From positions 1-7,898 of the forward strand of contig JANOVT010000220.1 in the NCBI GenBank assembly GCA_031417525.1: DNA of 7,898 nt. Direction: 5' to 3'. The notes under the pieces are model-generated. The model was not told where the DNA came from. It was given only the letters and a program-made list of their open reading frames with translations, and searched no databases. The DNA is from JAIBBG01 sp031417525 (GTDB taxonomy: Bacteria > Bacteroidota > Bacteroidia > Flavobacteriales_D > Sanyastnellaceae). Below, in pieces: positions 1 to 6,349 of the stretch (positions are counted from its first letter, which is position 1; each line of letters starts with the position of its first letter). A program made the translations under genes and the position numbers.

Positions 1-243
1 GCAAACAAAACCTTTGGAAAAGGCGATGCTGGCGTTGTTGCGCTGCAAAATATCAATCTAAATATTGAAAATAATAGCAGCGACGGCAAAGCATGCAACG
101 ATGACGGACTGGTGCAAGGTATGATTAAAACAGCACAGACCTGTAAAAAGCAGATCCGCGAAGCGATCGTGACATGGTTGGAGGAGACAGCAACGGAAGG
201 GCAGGAATGGTCCAGCGAACTGATATTATTGATCAACGACTAA
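1..243 (+). CDS. 3' end of an unrecognised reading frame, open at the window edge
   Basis: Frame 1 is open from the first base to a TAA at 241-243 (80 codons), so only the C-terminal part of a possible protein is visible. The product is hydrophilic with two cysteines, an Asn-rich early part and a charged helical tail (…QIREAIVTWLEE…) ending in LILLIND. I do not recognise a family. It is not leuS, although leuS sequence should lie here if the downstream synthetase gene were intact. The region is roughly 46% GC by hand count. The antisense frame is also open over about the same length, so coding is not certain. It overlaps the start of the 174-1151 frame by 70 bases in a different frame. It may be the end of an inserted or rearranged gene, or non-coding. 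Confidence 0.35.
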   Translation, partial: ANKTFGKGDAGVVALQNINLNIENNSSDGKACNDDGLVQGMIKTAQTCKKQIREAIVTWLEETATEGQEWSSELILLIND

Positions 244-1151
244 CTCCTGAGGATTTTGCCGAATTGGTGCGAACTCAATTTGGTGAAGCAGGAGTACAAA
301 AACATTTGAAGGGACCCACGACAATTGCGCCACGCCATGTTTCTATTTCCATTGTAGATAATGATGTTCTAAATATTGCAGAATTAAAATCGATGAATTC
401 TGAATATATGGATTGTGATTTCTTACTCAATCAACAAGGCCAATACATCTGCGGTTCTGAAATCGAAAAAATGTCCAAATCAAAATACAATGTTCAAACA
501 CCCGATGAACTTGTAGAAAAATTCGGCGCCGACACTCTCCGTATGTATGAAATGTTTTTAGGTCCGGTCGAGCAAAGCAAACCATGGGATACAAAAGGCA
601 TCAGCGGTGTACATAATTTTTTACGCAAATTTTGGAGACTCGCACACGACAGCAACAATGTGTTTTCTGTCAGCGACACAGAGCCAACGAAAGCAGAATT
701 AAAAACACTTCACACCGCTATTAAAAAAGTAAGCGAAGATTTGAATCGTTACAGTTGGAATACAGTCGTGAGCACCTTGATGATTTGTGTGAATGAACTC
801 ACCGAACAAAAAAGCAACAACCGTCAGGTGATCGAAACGTTGAGTATTCTCATCTCACCTTATGCACCACACTTCGCGGAAGAAATTTGGGAATTGCTTG
901 GTCACAGCACTTCCGTTACCGATGCTGCATGGCCAACATTCAACGAAGAATATTTGAAAGAATCTGAATTCGATTATCCTGTTTCGTTCAATGGAAAAAC
1001 ACGCTTCACCATTTTACTCGGTGTAGAACTTTCACAAGATGAAGTTACAAAAGCAGTGCTTGCTCACGAACAAACTGCCAAATATTTGGAGGGAAAAGAA
1101 CCGAAAAAAATTATTGTGGTGCCGAAGAGGATTGTTAATGTGGTGGTTTGA
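174..1151 (+). CDS. leuS: leucyl-tRNA synthetase, C-terminal third only (5' part missing)
   Basis: Leucyl-tRNA synthetase charges tRNA-Leu with leucine in the cytoplasm and is normally an essential class I enzyme of about 800-950 residues. The frame encodes 325 residues. From residue 55 (HVSISIVDNDVLN, base 336) it resembles Bacteroidota LeuRS. EIEKMSKSKYNV at 96-107 holds the KMSKS ATP-binding loop (99-103). It is followed by GADTLRMYEMFLGPVEQSKPWDT (118-140), the helical anticodon-binding domain with LISPYAPHFAEEIWELLG (226-243), and a complete C-terminal domain ending KKIIVVPKRIVNVVV. The HIGH motif, the editing domain and most of the Rossmann fold are absent. Residues 1 to about 50 do not look like LeuRS, and frame 3 upstream is full of stops, so the ATG at 174 is only the first available start. 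As it stands the product could not be an active synthetase. Causes could be a real truncation or insertion, or an assembly join. Family identity is firm; the gene boundary is not. Confidence 0.85.
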   Translation: MVGGDSNGRAGMVQRTDIIDQRLTPEDFAELVRTQFGEAGVQKHLKGPTTIAPRHVSISIVDNDVLNIAELKSMNSEYMDCDFLLNQQGQYICGSEIEKMSKSKYNVQTPDELVEKFGADTLRMYEMFLGPVEQSKPWDTKGISGVHNFLRKFWRLAHDSNNVFSVSDTEPTKAELKTLHTAIKKVSEDLNRYSWNTVVSTLMICVNELTEQKSNNRQVIETLSILISPYAPHFAEEIWELLGHSTSVTDAAWPTFNEEYLKESEFDYPVSFNGKTRFTILLGVELSQDEVTKAVLAHEQTAKYLEGKEPKKIIVVPKRIVNVVV

Positions 1152-1189
1152 GAGTAGGATTGATGGGTTGAAATTCTTATTCAGTTTTT

Positions 1190-1249
1190 TTCGCTTCGCT
1201 CATATTCGACGCAGAGGACGCAAAGGGGCAAAGAACGCAAAGGGGATGG
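1190..1249 (+). repeat. dispersed intergenic repeat, copy A
   Basis: This is a 60-base segment starting TTCGCTTCGCTCATATTCGA. Its second half is a run of degenerate 8-9-base units (GACGCAGAG, GACGCAAAG, GGGCAAAG, AACGCAAAG). The same sequence recurs at 3110-3170 in the same orientation and at 3303-3354 inverted; A and the inverted copy differ at only about three positions over some 50 bases. It lies 38 bases after the leuS stop and ahead of the next gene. From memory, similar 'ACGCAGAGGACGCAAAGG' strings are scattered between genes in many Bacteroidota and other bacterial genomes. No function is assigned here. Confidence 0.85.
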
Positions 1250-1308
1250 AGTTTTGTGCATTTACTCAAGAGTAGGGAAATTGGATTGTAAACTGTATTC
1301 AACGAGCT

Positions 1309-2154
1309 ATGCCATTCAAACAAAACTATTTCTTTTCAATGTTGCTAATCGCAACTTGTTGGCCCACTTTTTCGCTTGCACAGCAAGAATTTCTTCGGGA
1401 GCATACTATTTCATGCACAGCATTCACCGGACTGATCATCTACAACAATGCGAATGAGGAACAATTGATCGATCATAATCGACCGATTGAAGTCAAGACG
1501 AATGGCCTTGGTATAAAATATCGTGGCCGAATTAAACGGAATTTTCTCTCGGTTGAATCGTATGTCTATACATTTAAAACAAATGTTCGTGGCGGTAAAA
1601 ACATTGAAGACAGAGGTGATGTTGGTATGGCTGGCCTTTGGACTCATTATGAAGTTTATAACATATGGTGATATTCTGCTGAGTGCACCAGATTAGGAGC
1701 ACAAGTGAAAATAAATCACGTTTTCGGAAAATTGTCTCACAAAATAATACCACATCTCGACTTCGGTCTTGGCATCGAAAAATCATTAGTCGTCAAAGTT
1801 TCTCAAGATTATTTCAAAGAATCTCATCACTATTATGGGCGGACCGGATTTGGAGATGGGAACGGCGGTGTTATTATTCAAGACTTTGATCAAAGATGGA
1901 TGGACGAATCAAAGACCAGCACAGCTTCACAATATTTTCATCTCAAATCCAATCCAACGACTATCATTTTTGAATTCACAATGTCTGTTGACTATCGAAT
2001 TGTTGGACCACTCGGTGCAAATTTGTCTGCTGGTTACAGATTCTACGCAAACCCCTTTCCAGGGACCATTGGAAAATATGCCATCGCAAAATTGGCCTTG
2101 TTTTCTTGTGGGATCAATTACACTTTCGGAAAAGTCAAAAAGGATAACACCTAG
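1309..2154 (+). pseudogene. outer-membrane beta-barrel-like protein, interrupted by an in-frame TGA
   Basis: Two pieces in the same frame (1309-1671, 120 codons; continuing to the TAG at 2152-2154) read as one 280-residue protein if the TGA at 1669-1671 is passed. The N-terminus is a typical signal peptide (hydrophobic FFSMLLIATCW, then SLA|QQ as likely cleavage site). The rest has alternating polar and aromatic strands and ends in the barrel-like segment LFSCGINYTFGK. Sequence just after the stop (LGAQVKINHVFGKLSHKIIP) lacks a good start context; the nearest ATG-type start in the track-sized piece would be the non-ATG-supported codon at 1705 region, so reinitiation would yield a fragment without a signal peptide. 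Full length and layout match the intact neighbour at 2211-3035 (274 residues), and the segment after the stop aligns with it. The gene is probably inactivated by one substitution, or a sequencing error is present. The function of the family is unknown; an outer-membrane location is inferred. Confidence 0.7.
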
Positions 2155-2210
2155 GTTAACTTGCAATCGTCATTAGGGATTATTACTTATCCAAATGCAC
2201 TGTAGCCACA

Positions 2211-3035
2211 ATGCCAATAAAAAGTCTCTTTATTCTTTTGTTTTTACAATCCATCATCCGGATTCATGCTTGCGATGCGGACACGAATAACACAGAGCTG
2301 ACTCGAAGAAATGCATTCCGAATAGGAATTGGGTTCAACTATGGTAAATCCAAACTCATGAATGAAAGTCCCGATTACAATCATGAACATGTAAGATTTC
2401 CAACACGCTCCTACTTTTTCACCTTTGAGACACCACACAGACATTTGTATATTTCCTTGCGTGGCGGATTAATGAGTTACAACGCGAGTCTAAGCGGCAA
2501 GGTTAATACATTCGGAGATGTCGAAGGTCAGGGAACACCTTCCTATGTCATATCAGAGGGCTATGACTATGATTATTCGGAAACCACAACGGACTCCTGG
2601 TTTTCAGCCCGACTGCTATATGCGTTTGGACTTAGGGATGAGTACATTCATTTTTCAGTTGGAGTTGGTTGGGGAAAACAGAATACAATTTCTCACAAAG
2701 TTGAAACGAACACCAAAACTTCATGGAGACATCGTTATGGTACAACATATGGCGCTCCGCCTGACTATCCAATCATTCATTTCGATAATTGGACCGAAAC
2801 AACTTCCGTTTATCTGAGCGACACTCATCTCGATCGTAAGAAATACAGAAGGTTTATTGAACTATGTTACAATGCACATATTCAGATCACAAAAAGAACA
2901 GAACTCACGCTGGAAATTGCATCCAGATTATTCAAACCGTATTATCACACAACATTGCAGGGTCTCAATATTCTGCGATACAGATATGTTGGTTTGAATT
3001 TCACTTTTTCGTTTGGTATGGCAAATCAAAAATGA
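2211..3035 (+). CDS. secreted or outer-membrane beta-barrel-like protein, unknown function
   Basis: The 274-residue protein has an N-terminal signal sequence (MPIKSLFILLFLQSIIRIHA, then Cys21). IHAC is only a weak lipobox, so either signal peptidase I or II processing is possible. The mature part is rich in aromatic residues and short alternating strands (RIGIGFNYG, YFFTFET, LYISLRGGLM, IHFSVGVGWG, LTLEIASRLF). It ends in YVGLNFTFSFG, which resembles a terminal beta-strand of a small outer-membrane barrel. A Tyr/Asp/Ser-rich stretch (SEGYDYDYSETTTDS) and a loop with His and Tyr probably lie between strands. The gene starts 56 bases after the interrupted 1309-2154 gene, and the two proteins agree in length, order of elements and C-terminal G-(I/L)-N-(Y/F)-T-F signature, so I read them as tandem paralogues. 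The strand and barrel reading is inference; I do not recognise a named family. Confidence 0.75.
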   Translation: MPIKSLFILLFLQSIIRIHACDADTNNTELTRRNAFRIGIGFNYGKSKLMNESPDYNHEHVRFPTRSYFFTFETPHRHLYISLRGGLMSYNASLSGKVNTFGDVEGQGTPSYVISEGYDYDYSETTTDSWFSARLLYAFGLRDEYIHFSVGVGWGKQNTISHKVETNTKTSWRHRYGTTYGAPPDYPIIHFDNWTETTSVYLSDTHLDRKKYRRFIELCYNAHIQITKRTELTLEIASRLFKPYYHTTLQGLNILRYRYVGLNFTFSFGMANQK

Positions 3036-3094
3036 TGAATGTTTAAGCAGTGCATGAAATCACCGTGTTGGATTCAAAGTGATCTTAGCATAAT

Positions 3095-3160
3095 CGAGGT
3101 TGCTAGTCATTCGCTTCGCTCATATTCGACGCGAAGAACGCAAGGGGGCAAAGACCGCAA
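3095..3160 (+). repeat. dispersed repeat copy B, left arm of an inverted pair
   Basis: Positions 3110-3170 match copy A (1190-1249) in the same orientation, sharing TTCGCTTCGCTCATATTCGA and the following CGCAA…GGGGGCAAAG run, but with more differences than copy C shows. The match to copy C extends further outward through CGAGGTT (3095-3101), giving an arm of about 66 bases opposite 3305-3366. Within this arm CTTCGC (3114-3119) can also pair with GCGAAG (3131-3136). Confidence 0.8.
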
Positions 3161-3304
3161 AGGGTTATGGTATATCGAGCAGGGCTATAATTATTCTTCG
3201 CCTATCTATTTCTTTGCTTTTGATTCACCTGGCACAATTCCGCTTCGAGAGATATGATCACAATGAAAGTTGAGGTTTTTGTCTCTCAGTAATGTAAAAC
3301 TCAT

Positions 3305-3366
3305 TGCGTCCTTTGCCCCTTTGCGTCCTCTGCGTCGAATCTGAGCGAAGCGAATCAAAAACCTCG
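3305..3366 (-). repeat. dispersed repeat copy C, right arm of an inverted pair
   Basis: The reverse complement of this segment reads CGAGGTTTTTGATTCGCTTC, then GCTCAGATTCGACGCAGAGG and so on. It is nearly identical to copy A at 1190-1240 and a diverged partner of copy B. The outer end AACCTCG (3360-3366) pairs with CGAGGTT (3095-3101). Copies A and C are therefore closer to each other than either is to B, although B and C are the neighbouring pair. Confidence 0.8.
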
Positions 3367-3526
3367 TTGGCATCAAAAAGGATTAACAGCACACGCAACT
3401 TCATAAGTCAATTTTGTTTGAAAAGCAATCGTCTGTCATAACGCACAATGCAAAACCTTCCGAACGGGCTATAAGCCATCCTCAGCCGAACTCCAATAAA
3501 ATGATTCATTAAACCCGAGTTGGCTG

Positions 3527-3535
3527 CATTTTTGC
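3527..3535 (+). promoter_or_regulatory. weak Bacteroidota-type -7 promoter motif candidate
   Basis: CATTTTTGC matches the Bacteroidota -7 consensus TAnnTTTG(C) with one mismatch and lies 24 bases before the kinase start codon. No TTTG-type -33 element is visible at the usual spacing upstream, so the support is weak. Confidence 0.22.
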
Positions 3536-3559
3536 GCGAATTGAATCCCAACAGGATCT

Positions 3560-5011
3560 ATGGCTTTTCAAACATCACTTCGCACAAAAATCTACCTGTC
3601 CATGCTTGCCATGATACTGGTGTCTTTCATCGCGACGTTTCTTGTTTCCATGTATGATCACTATGAACAAAACGACCTCTACAATGAGCAACGTTTTTTT
3701 CGCAAAGAAGAATCCATCAAAGCTTCCATGGAATATTTCCTCAATCAGAATGGCGGATACATGCATGGCGATTCACTGGTTGAACATTTCTCTGATAAGA
3801 TCTGCGAGTTAAGTGATGTACATGATGTCTTTATTGCACTCTTCGATTTGCGCGGCCGCTATCTTCTTTCTTCCAACTTTGTTGAAATGGATTCGCTGTC
3901 CATTCCGGAACATGTCAACTACTCCATTCTCAAACAGCTTTCTACCGGTAACAGCCGCGCGGTCATAGACAAAGATTTCAGCAGCGATCAATATGCATTG
4001 GCCTACTGGTACTTTTATGATGCTTCCGGAAAGCCCATTCTGGTAACGAATGTGGTGTATGAAAAATCGTATGACAAAATAAGTGAGCTTAAAATTTTCC
4101 TGAAAGAAATCAGTCAGCTATACATTCTCTTGTTTATTCTCGCAGCAGTTGTTGCCTATTTGCTTTCGAGGTATATCACCAAATCACTTCAGACAATCAC
4201 CAAGCGTATTCGCAATGTGAAATTGGGAAAACACAACGAACCCATTGTCTGGCAAGGTACCGATGAAATAGGCGCACTGGTGATGGAATACAATCGCATG
4301 TTGGGCGAACTGGAAACCAGCGCTGAAAAACTCGCACAAACAGAACGTGAAAGTGCATGGAGAGAAATGGCACAACAAGTTGCACATGAAATTAAAAATC
4401 CGCTGACACCGATGAAATTGCGCATGCAACAGTTGGTGAAGTCGTGGGAAGACGGTGACAAAACATTCGACAGTCGCATCAAAATGTTCAGTCAAAGCAT
4501 GATCGAACAGATTGACGCACTCTCTCGGATTGCAAACGAGTTCTCGCATTTTGCCAAAATGCCGAAACCGATTTTAGCACCGATCAACATCATCAAACTG
4601 ACAGAAAGTGTTGTCGATCTATACAAAGAAAAGGAAGGCATTGAGATTTCATTCAGACATCTTTTGGTTAAAAATGAAATACTGATGCTCGATAAAGATC
4701 AGACGATTCGGATACTGAACAATCTGATCACGAACGCGATTCAGGCTATTCCTACTGACCGCAATGGTAAAATTGATGTTGCTATCAGGGGCGTGAAGCA
4801 AGGCCTGATGCTGAGAATTTCAGATAACGGAACGGGCATAAGTGAGGAACAACGACCAAAAATTTTCATTCCAAGCTTTACCACAAAATCGACCGGCACT
4901 GGTTTGGGATTGGTGATGGTTAAAAACATTGTCATTCAGAGTGGTGGACGAGTATTTTTCTGGAGCAAAAAAGACAAAGGCGCTTCTTTCTACCTGATAT
5001 TTCCACAATAA
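3560..5011 (+). CDS. NtrY-like membrane sensor histidine kinase
   Basis: The 483-residue kinase would sense an extracytoplasmic or membrane signal, autophosphorylate on His and pass the phosphate to a response regulator. A first membrane helix (about 11-31) is followed by a periplasmic sensor region of about 150 residues (32-184) with no family I can name. A second helix (about 186-204) leads to a HAMP domain (205-256, with DEIGALVMEYNRML). The dimerisation domain has the H-box AWREMAQQVAHEIKNPLTPM with His276; this form is typical of NtrY-type kinases. The ATPase domain shows the N-box (NNLITNAIQAI, Asn392), the G1 box DNGTGI (422-427), the F-box-like FIPSFTTK (436-443) and the G2 box GTGLGL (446-451), so all catalytic motifs are present. 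An in-frame TGA at 3542-3544 makes the ATG at 3560 the first possible start; AGGA lies 5 bases upstream. No response regulator is in the window. The next gene starts 41 bases downstream, so it may be co-transcribed. Confidence 0.92.
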   Translation: MAFQTSLRTKIYLSMLAMILVSFIATFLVSMYDHYEQNDLYNEQRFFRKEESIKASMEYFLNQNGGYMHGDSLVEHFSDKICELSDVHDVFIALFDLRGRYLLSSNFVEMDSLSIPEHVNYSILKQLSTGNSRAVIDKDFSSDQYALAYWYFYDASGKPILVTNVVYEKSYDKISELKIFLKEISQLYILLFILAAVVAYLLSRYITKSLQTITKRIRNVKLGKHNEPIVWQGTDEIGALVMEYNRMLGELETSAEKLAQTERESAWREMAQQVAHEIKNPLTPMKLRMQQLVKSWEDGDKTFDSRIKMFSQSMIEQIDALSRIANEFSHFAKMPKPILAPINIIKLTESVVDLYKEKEGIEISFRHLLVKNEILMLDKDQTIRILNNLITNAIQAIPTDRNGKIDVAIRGVKQGLMLRISDNGTGISEEQRPKIFIPSFTTKSTGTGLGLVMVKNIVIQSGGRVFFWSKKDKGASFYLIFPQ

Positions 5012-5052
5012 GAAACCAACCTAAATTCGCGCACCGGTTTCGGAAATTCAAT

Positions 5053-6321
5053 ATGAAGCAAGAATTAGAAAAATACTTCGATCGTTTGTGGCCTATTTGT
5101 CGGAGCATCACTGGAAATGGACTGCGTGAATCGATGAAGATTCTCAGCGAAATTATTCCATTGGAGTTGACAGAAATACCAACCGGCACCGAAGTTTATG
5201 ACTGGACCATTCCGAAAGAATGGAATATTCGTGAAGCATACATCATCACTCCTGATGGCAAACGCATTGCAGATTTATCGGTTCATAATCTGCACGTGGT
5301 GAACTATTCCATTCCTGTCGATCGCGAAATCAACTTTGATGAACTTCGCAAACACATTCACACCATTCCGGAAATACCGGATGCCATTCCCTACATCACG
5401 AGTTATTACAAAGAGAATTGGGGATTTTGTCTGACTCACAACGAATTTCAAACCTTGCCACAATCAGGGACATACCGTGTATTCATTGACAGCTCACTTG
5501 AACCCGGAAATCTCACCTATGCGCAAAGTGTATTGAAGGGATCAACGGATGAAGAAGTCATCTTCAGCACGTACTTGTGTCATCCTTCCATGGCCAACAA
5601 TGAATTGAGTGGACCACTCGCTGCGGCATTTCTATATCAGCAAATTGCAGCCATTCCAAACAGAAGATATACGTACCGTTTTTTATTCGCTCCGGAAACG
5701 ATTGGCGTCATTGCCTTTCTGGCAAAGCATGGTGAAACACTGAAGAAGAATCTTCGTGCAGGTTATGTGCTGACGTGTTGTGGAGATTCGGGAAATTTTA
5801 CATATAAAAGATCGAAGCATCGAAGAAGTTTAGCAGATCGTGCTGCAGAACATGTGTTGTTGCATTCGGGACTAACACACTCAGTCATCGAGTTTGCAGT
5901 GGGCGGAAGTGACGAGCGACAATTTTGCTCGCCAGGTTTTAATCTGCCCGTTGGCTCATTGATGCGCACGCCGTATCAGCGTTACAAAGAATACCACACT
6001 TCACGCGACGATAAAAATTTCATCAGCTTTGAAGCATTGGAAGGAACGGTGAAGATGTATGCGGATGTTGTTAAGCTCATCGAGTTGAATGACAAATACA
6101 CGAATGTGATTTCGCGTTGTGAACCTCAACTCGGTAAACGAGGTCTTTATCCTTCAAGTATCAATCCTGTTTTCGATCGCGATGCCACACATCGTTTGTT
6201 GCATTTCTTAAGTTTTGCGGATGGTAAAATGGATCTCATCGATATTGCTGAATGGAGAAAAGACAGTGCGTTGAAGTATGAAAATATCATTGCAGATTGC
6301 AGAAATGCAGGACTTATATAA
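5053..6321 (+). CDS. DUF4910/M28-like aminopeptidase-type protein
   Basis: The 422-residue protein matches the aminopeptidase-like family described by DUF2172/DUF4910, which has a zinc-peptidase fold related to M28. The N-terminal part (RLWPICRSITGNGLRES, 11-27) is characteristic. Visible candidate metal or catalytic residues are His177 with the following Asn/Glu in STYLCHPSMANNELSGP (172-188), Glu215 in FAPETIG, Asp287 in GGSDERQFCSPGF, and His315 in EYHTSRDDKNF. The C-terminus (about 375-422) resembles the small winged-helix domain often attached to this family. There is no signal peptide, so it should act in the cytoplasm. The substrate is not known; from memory, members are often found in surface-polysaccharide or glycosylation gene clusters, which fits the transferase gene 28 bases downstream. 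The length is normal and the key residues look intact. Peptidase activity is inferred from fold only; it could act on an amide of a sugar or glycoconjugate. Confidence 0.88.
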   Translation: MKQELEKYFDRLWPICRSITGNGLRESMKILSEIIPLELTEIPTGTEVYDWTIPKEWNIREAYIITPDGKRIADLSVHNLHVVNYSIPVDREINFDELRKHIHTIPEIPDAIPYITSYYKENWGFCLTHNEFQTLPQSGTYRVFIDSSLEPGNLTYAQSVLKGSTDEEVIFSTYLCHPSMANNELSGPLAAAFLYQQIAAIPNRRYTYRFLFAPETIGVIAFLAKHGETLKKNLRAGYVLTCCGDSGNFTYKRSKHRRSLADRAAEHVLLHSGLTHSVIEFAVGGSDERQFCSPGFNLPVGSLMRTPYQRYKEYHTSRDDKNFISFEALEGTVKMYADVVKLIELNDKYTNVISRCEPQLGKRGLYPSSINPVFDRDATHRLLHFLSFADGKMDLIDIAEWRKDSALKYENIIADCRNAGLI

Positions 6322-6349
6322 ACTCAAGGAAAATCAGTAAGAATCGCGA

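Larger units (their letters stand above)
3095..3366. mobile_element. possible MITE-like unit with long inverted arms
   Basis: Two inverted arms of about 62-66 bases enclose about 144 bases of non-coding sequence, 272 bases in total, with no reading frame for a transposase. This is the shape of a non-autonomous miniature element or a large stem-loop. Against it, one copy (A) stands alone near leuS, and I see no convincing target-site duplication just outside 3095 and 3366. Two independent insertions of the solo repeat in opposite directions would give the same picture. Confidence 0.3.
3036..3559. other. gene-free stretch with inverted repeats
   Basis: No convincing coding frame lies here: the + frame at 3039-3257 runs straight through the dispersed repeat and has no recognisable protein character. 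The stretch contains repeat copies B and C in inverted orientation, with about 144 bases of unremarkable AT-rich sequence between their arms (3161-3304). After copy C, 3367-3559 is AT-rich leader sequence for the kinase gene, with one weak promoter-like motif. I see no tRNA, riboswitch or clear intrinsic terminator. Confidence 0.6.

Noticed and set aside
1152..1189. Intrinsic terminator after leuS
   Set aside because: A run of seven T's is present at about 1185-1191, but no stable GC-rich stem precedes it.
1254..1457. 67-codon + frame overlapping the start of the first barrel gene
   Set aside because: It is a shadow in another frame of the signal-peptide-encoding region, with no features of its own.
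1669..1671. Read-through of the TGA by a variant genetic code or selenocysteine
   Set aside because: leuS (1149-1151) and the 2211-3035 gene use TGA as a normal stop, so TGA is not generally a sense codon here. No SECIS-like hairpin was evident just after the site and the paralogue gives no sign of a redox residue.
3039..3257. 72-codon + frame after the second barrel gene
   Set aside because: It runs through dispersed repeat copy B, has no protein-like composition or family resemblance, and overlaps no conserved signal.
1190..3366. CRISPR-like array
   Set aside because: The three repeat copies are far apart, diverged and in mixed orientation, with genes rather than spacers between them.
4184..4549. 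121-codon minus-strand frame inside the kinase gene
   Set aside because: It is fully antisense to the conserved HAMP and H-box coding region, which explains the open frame.
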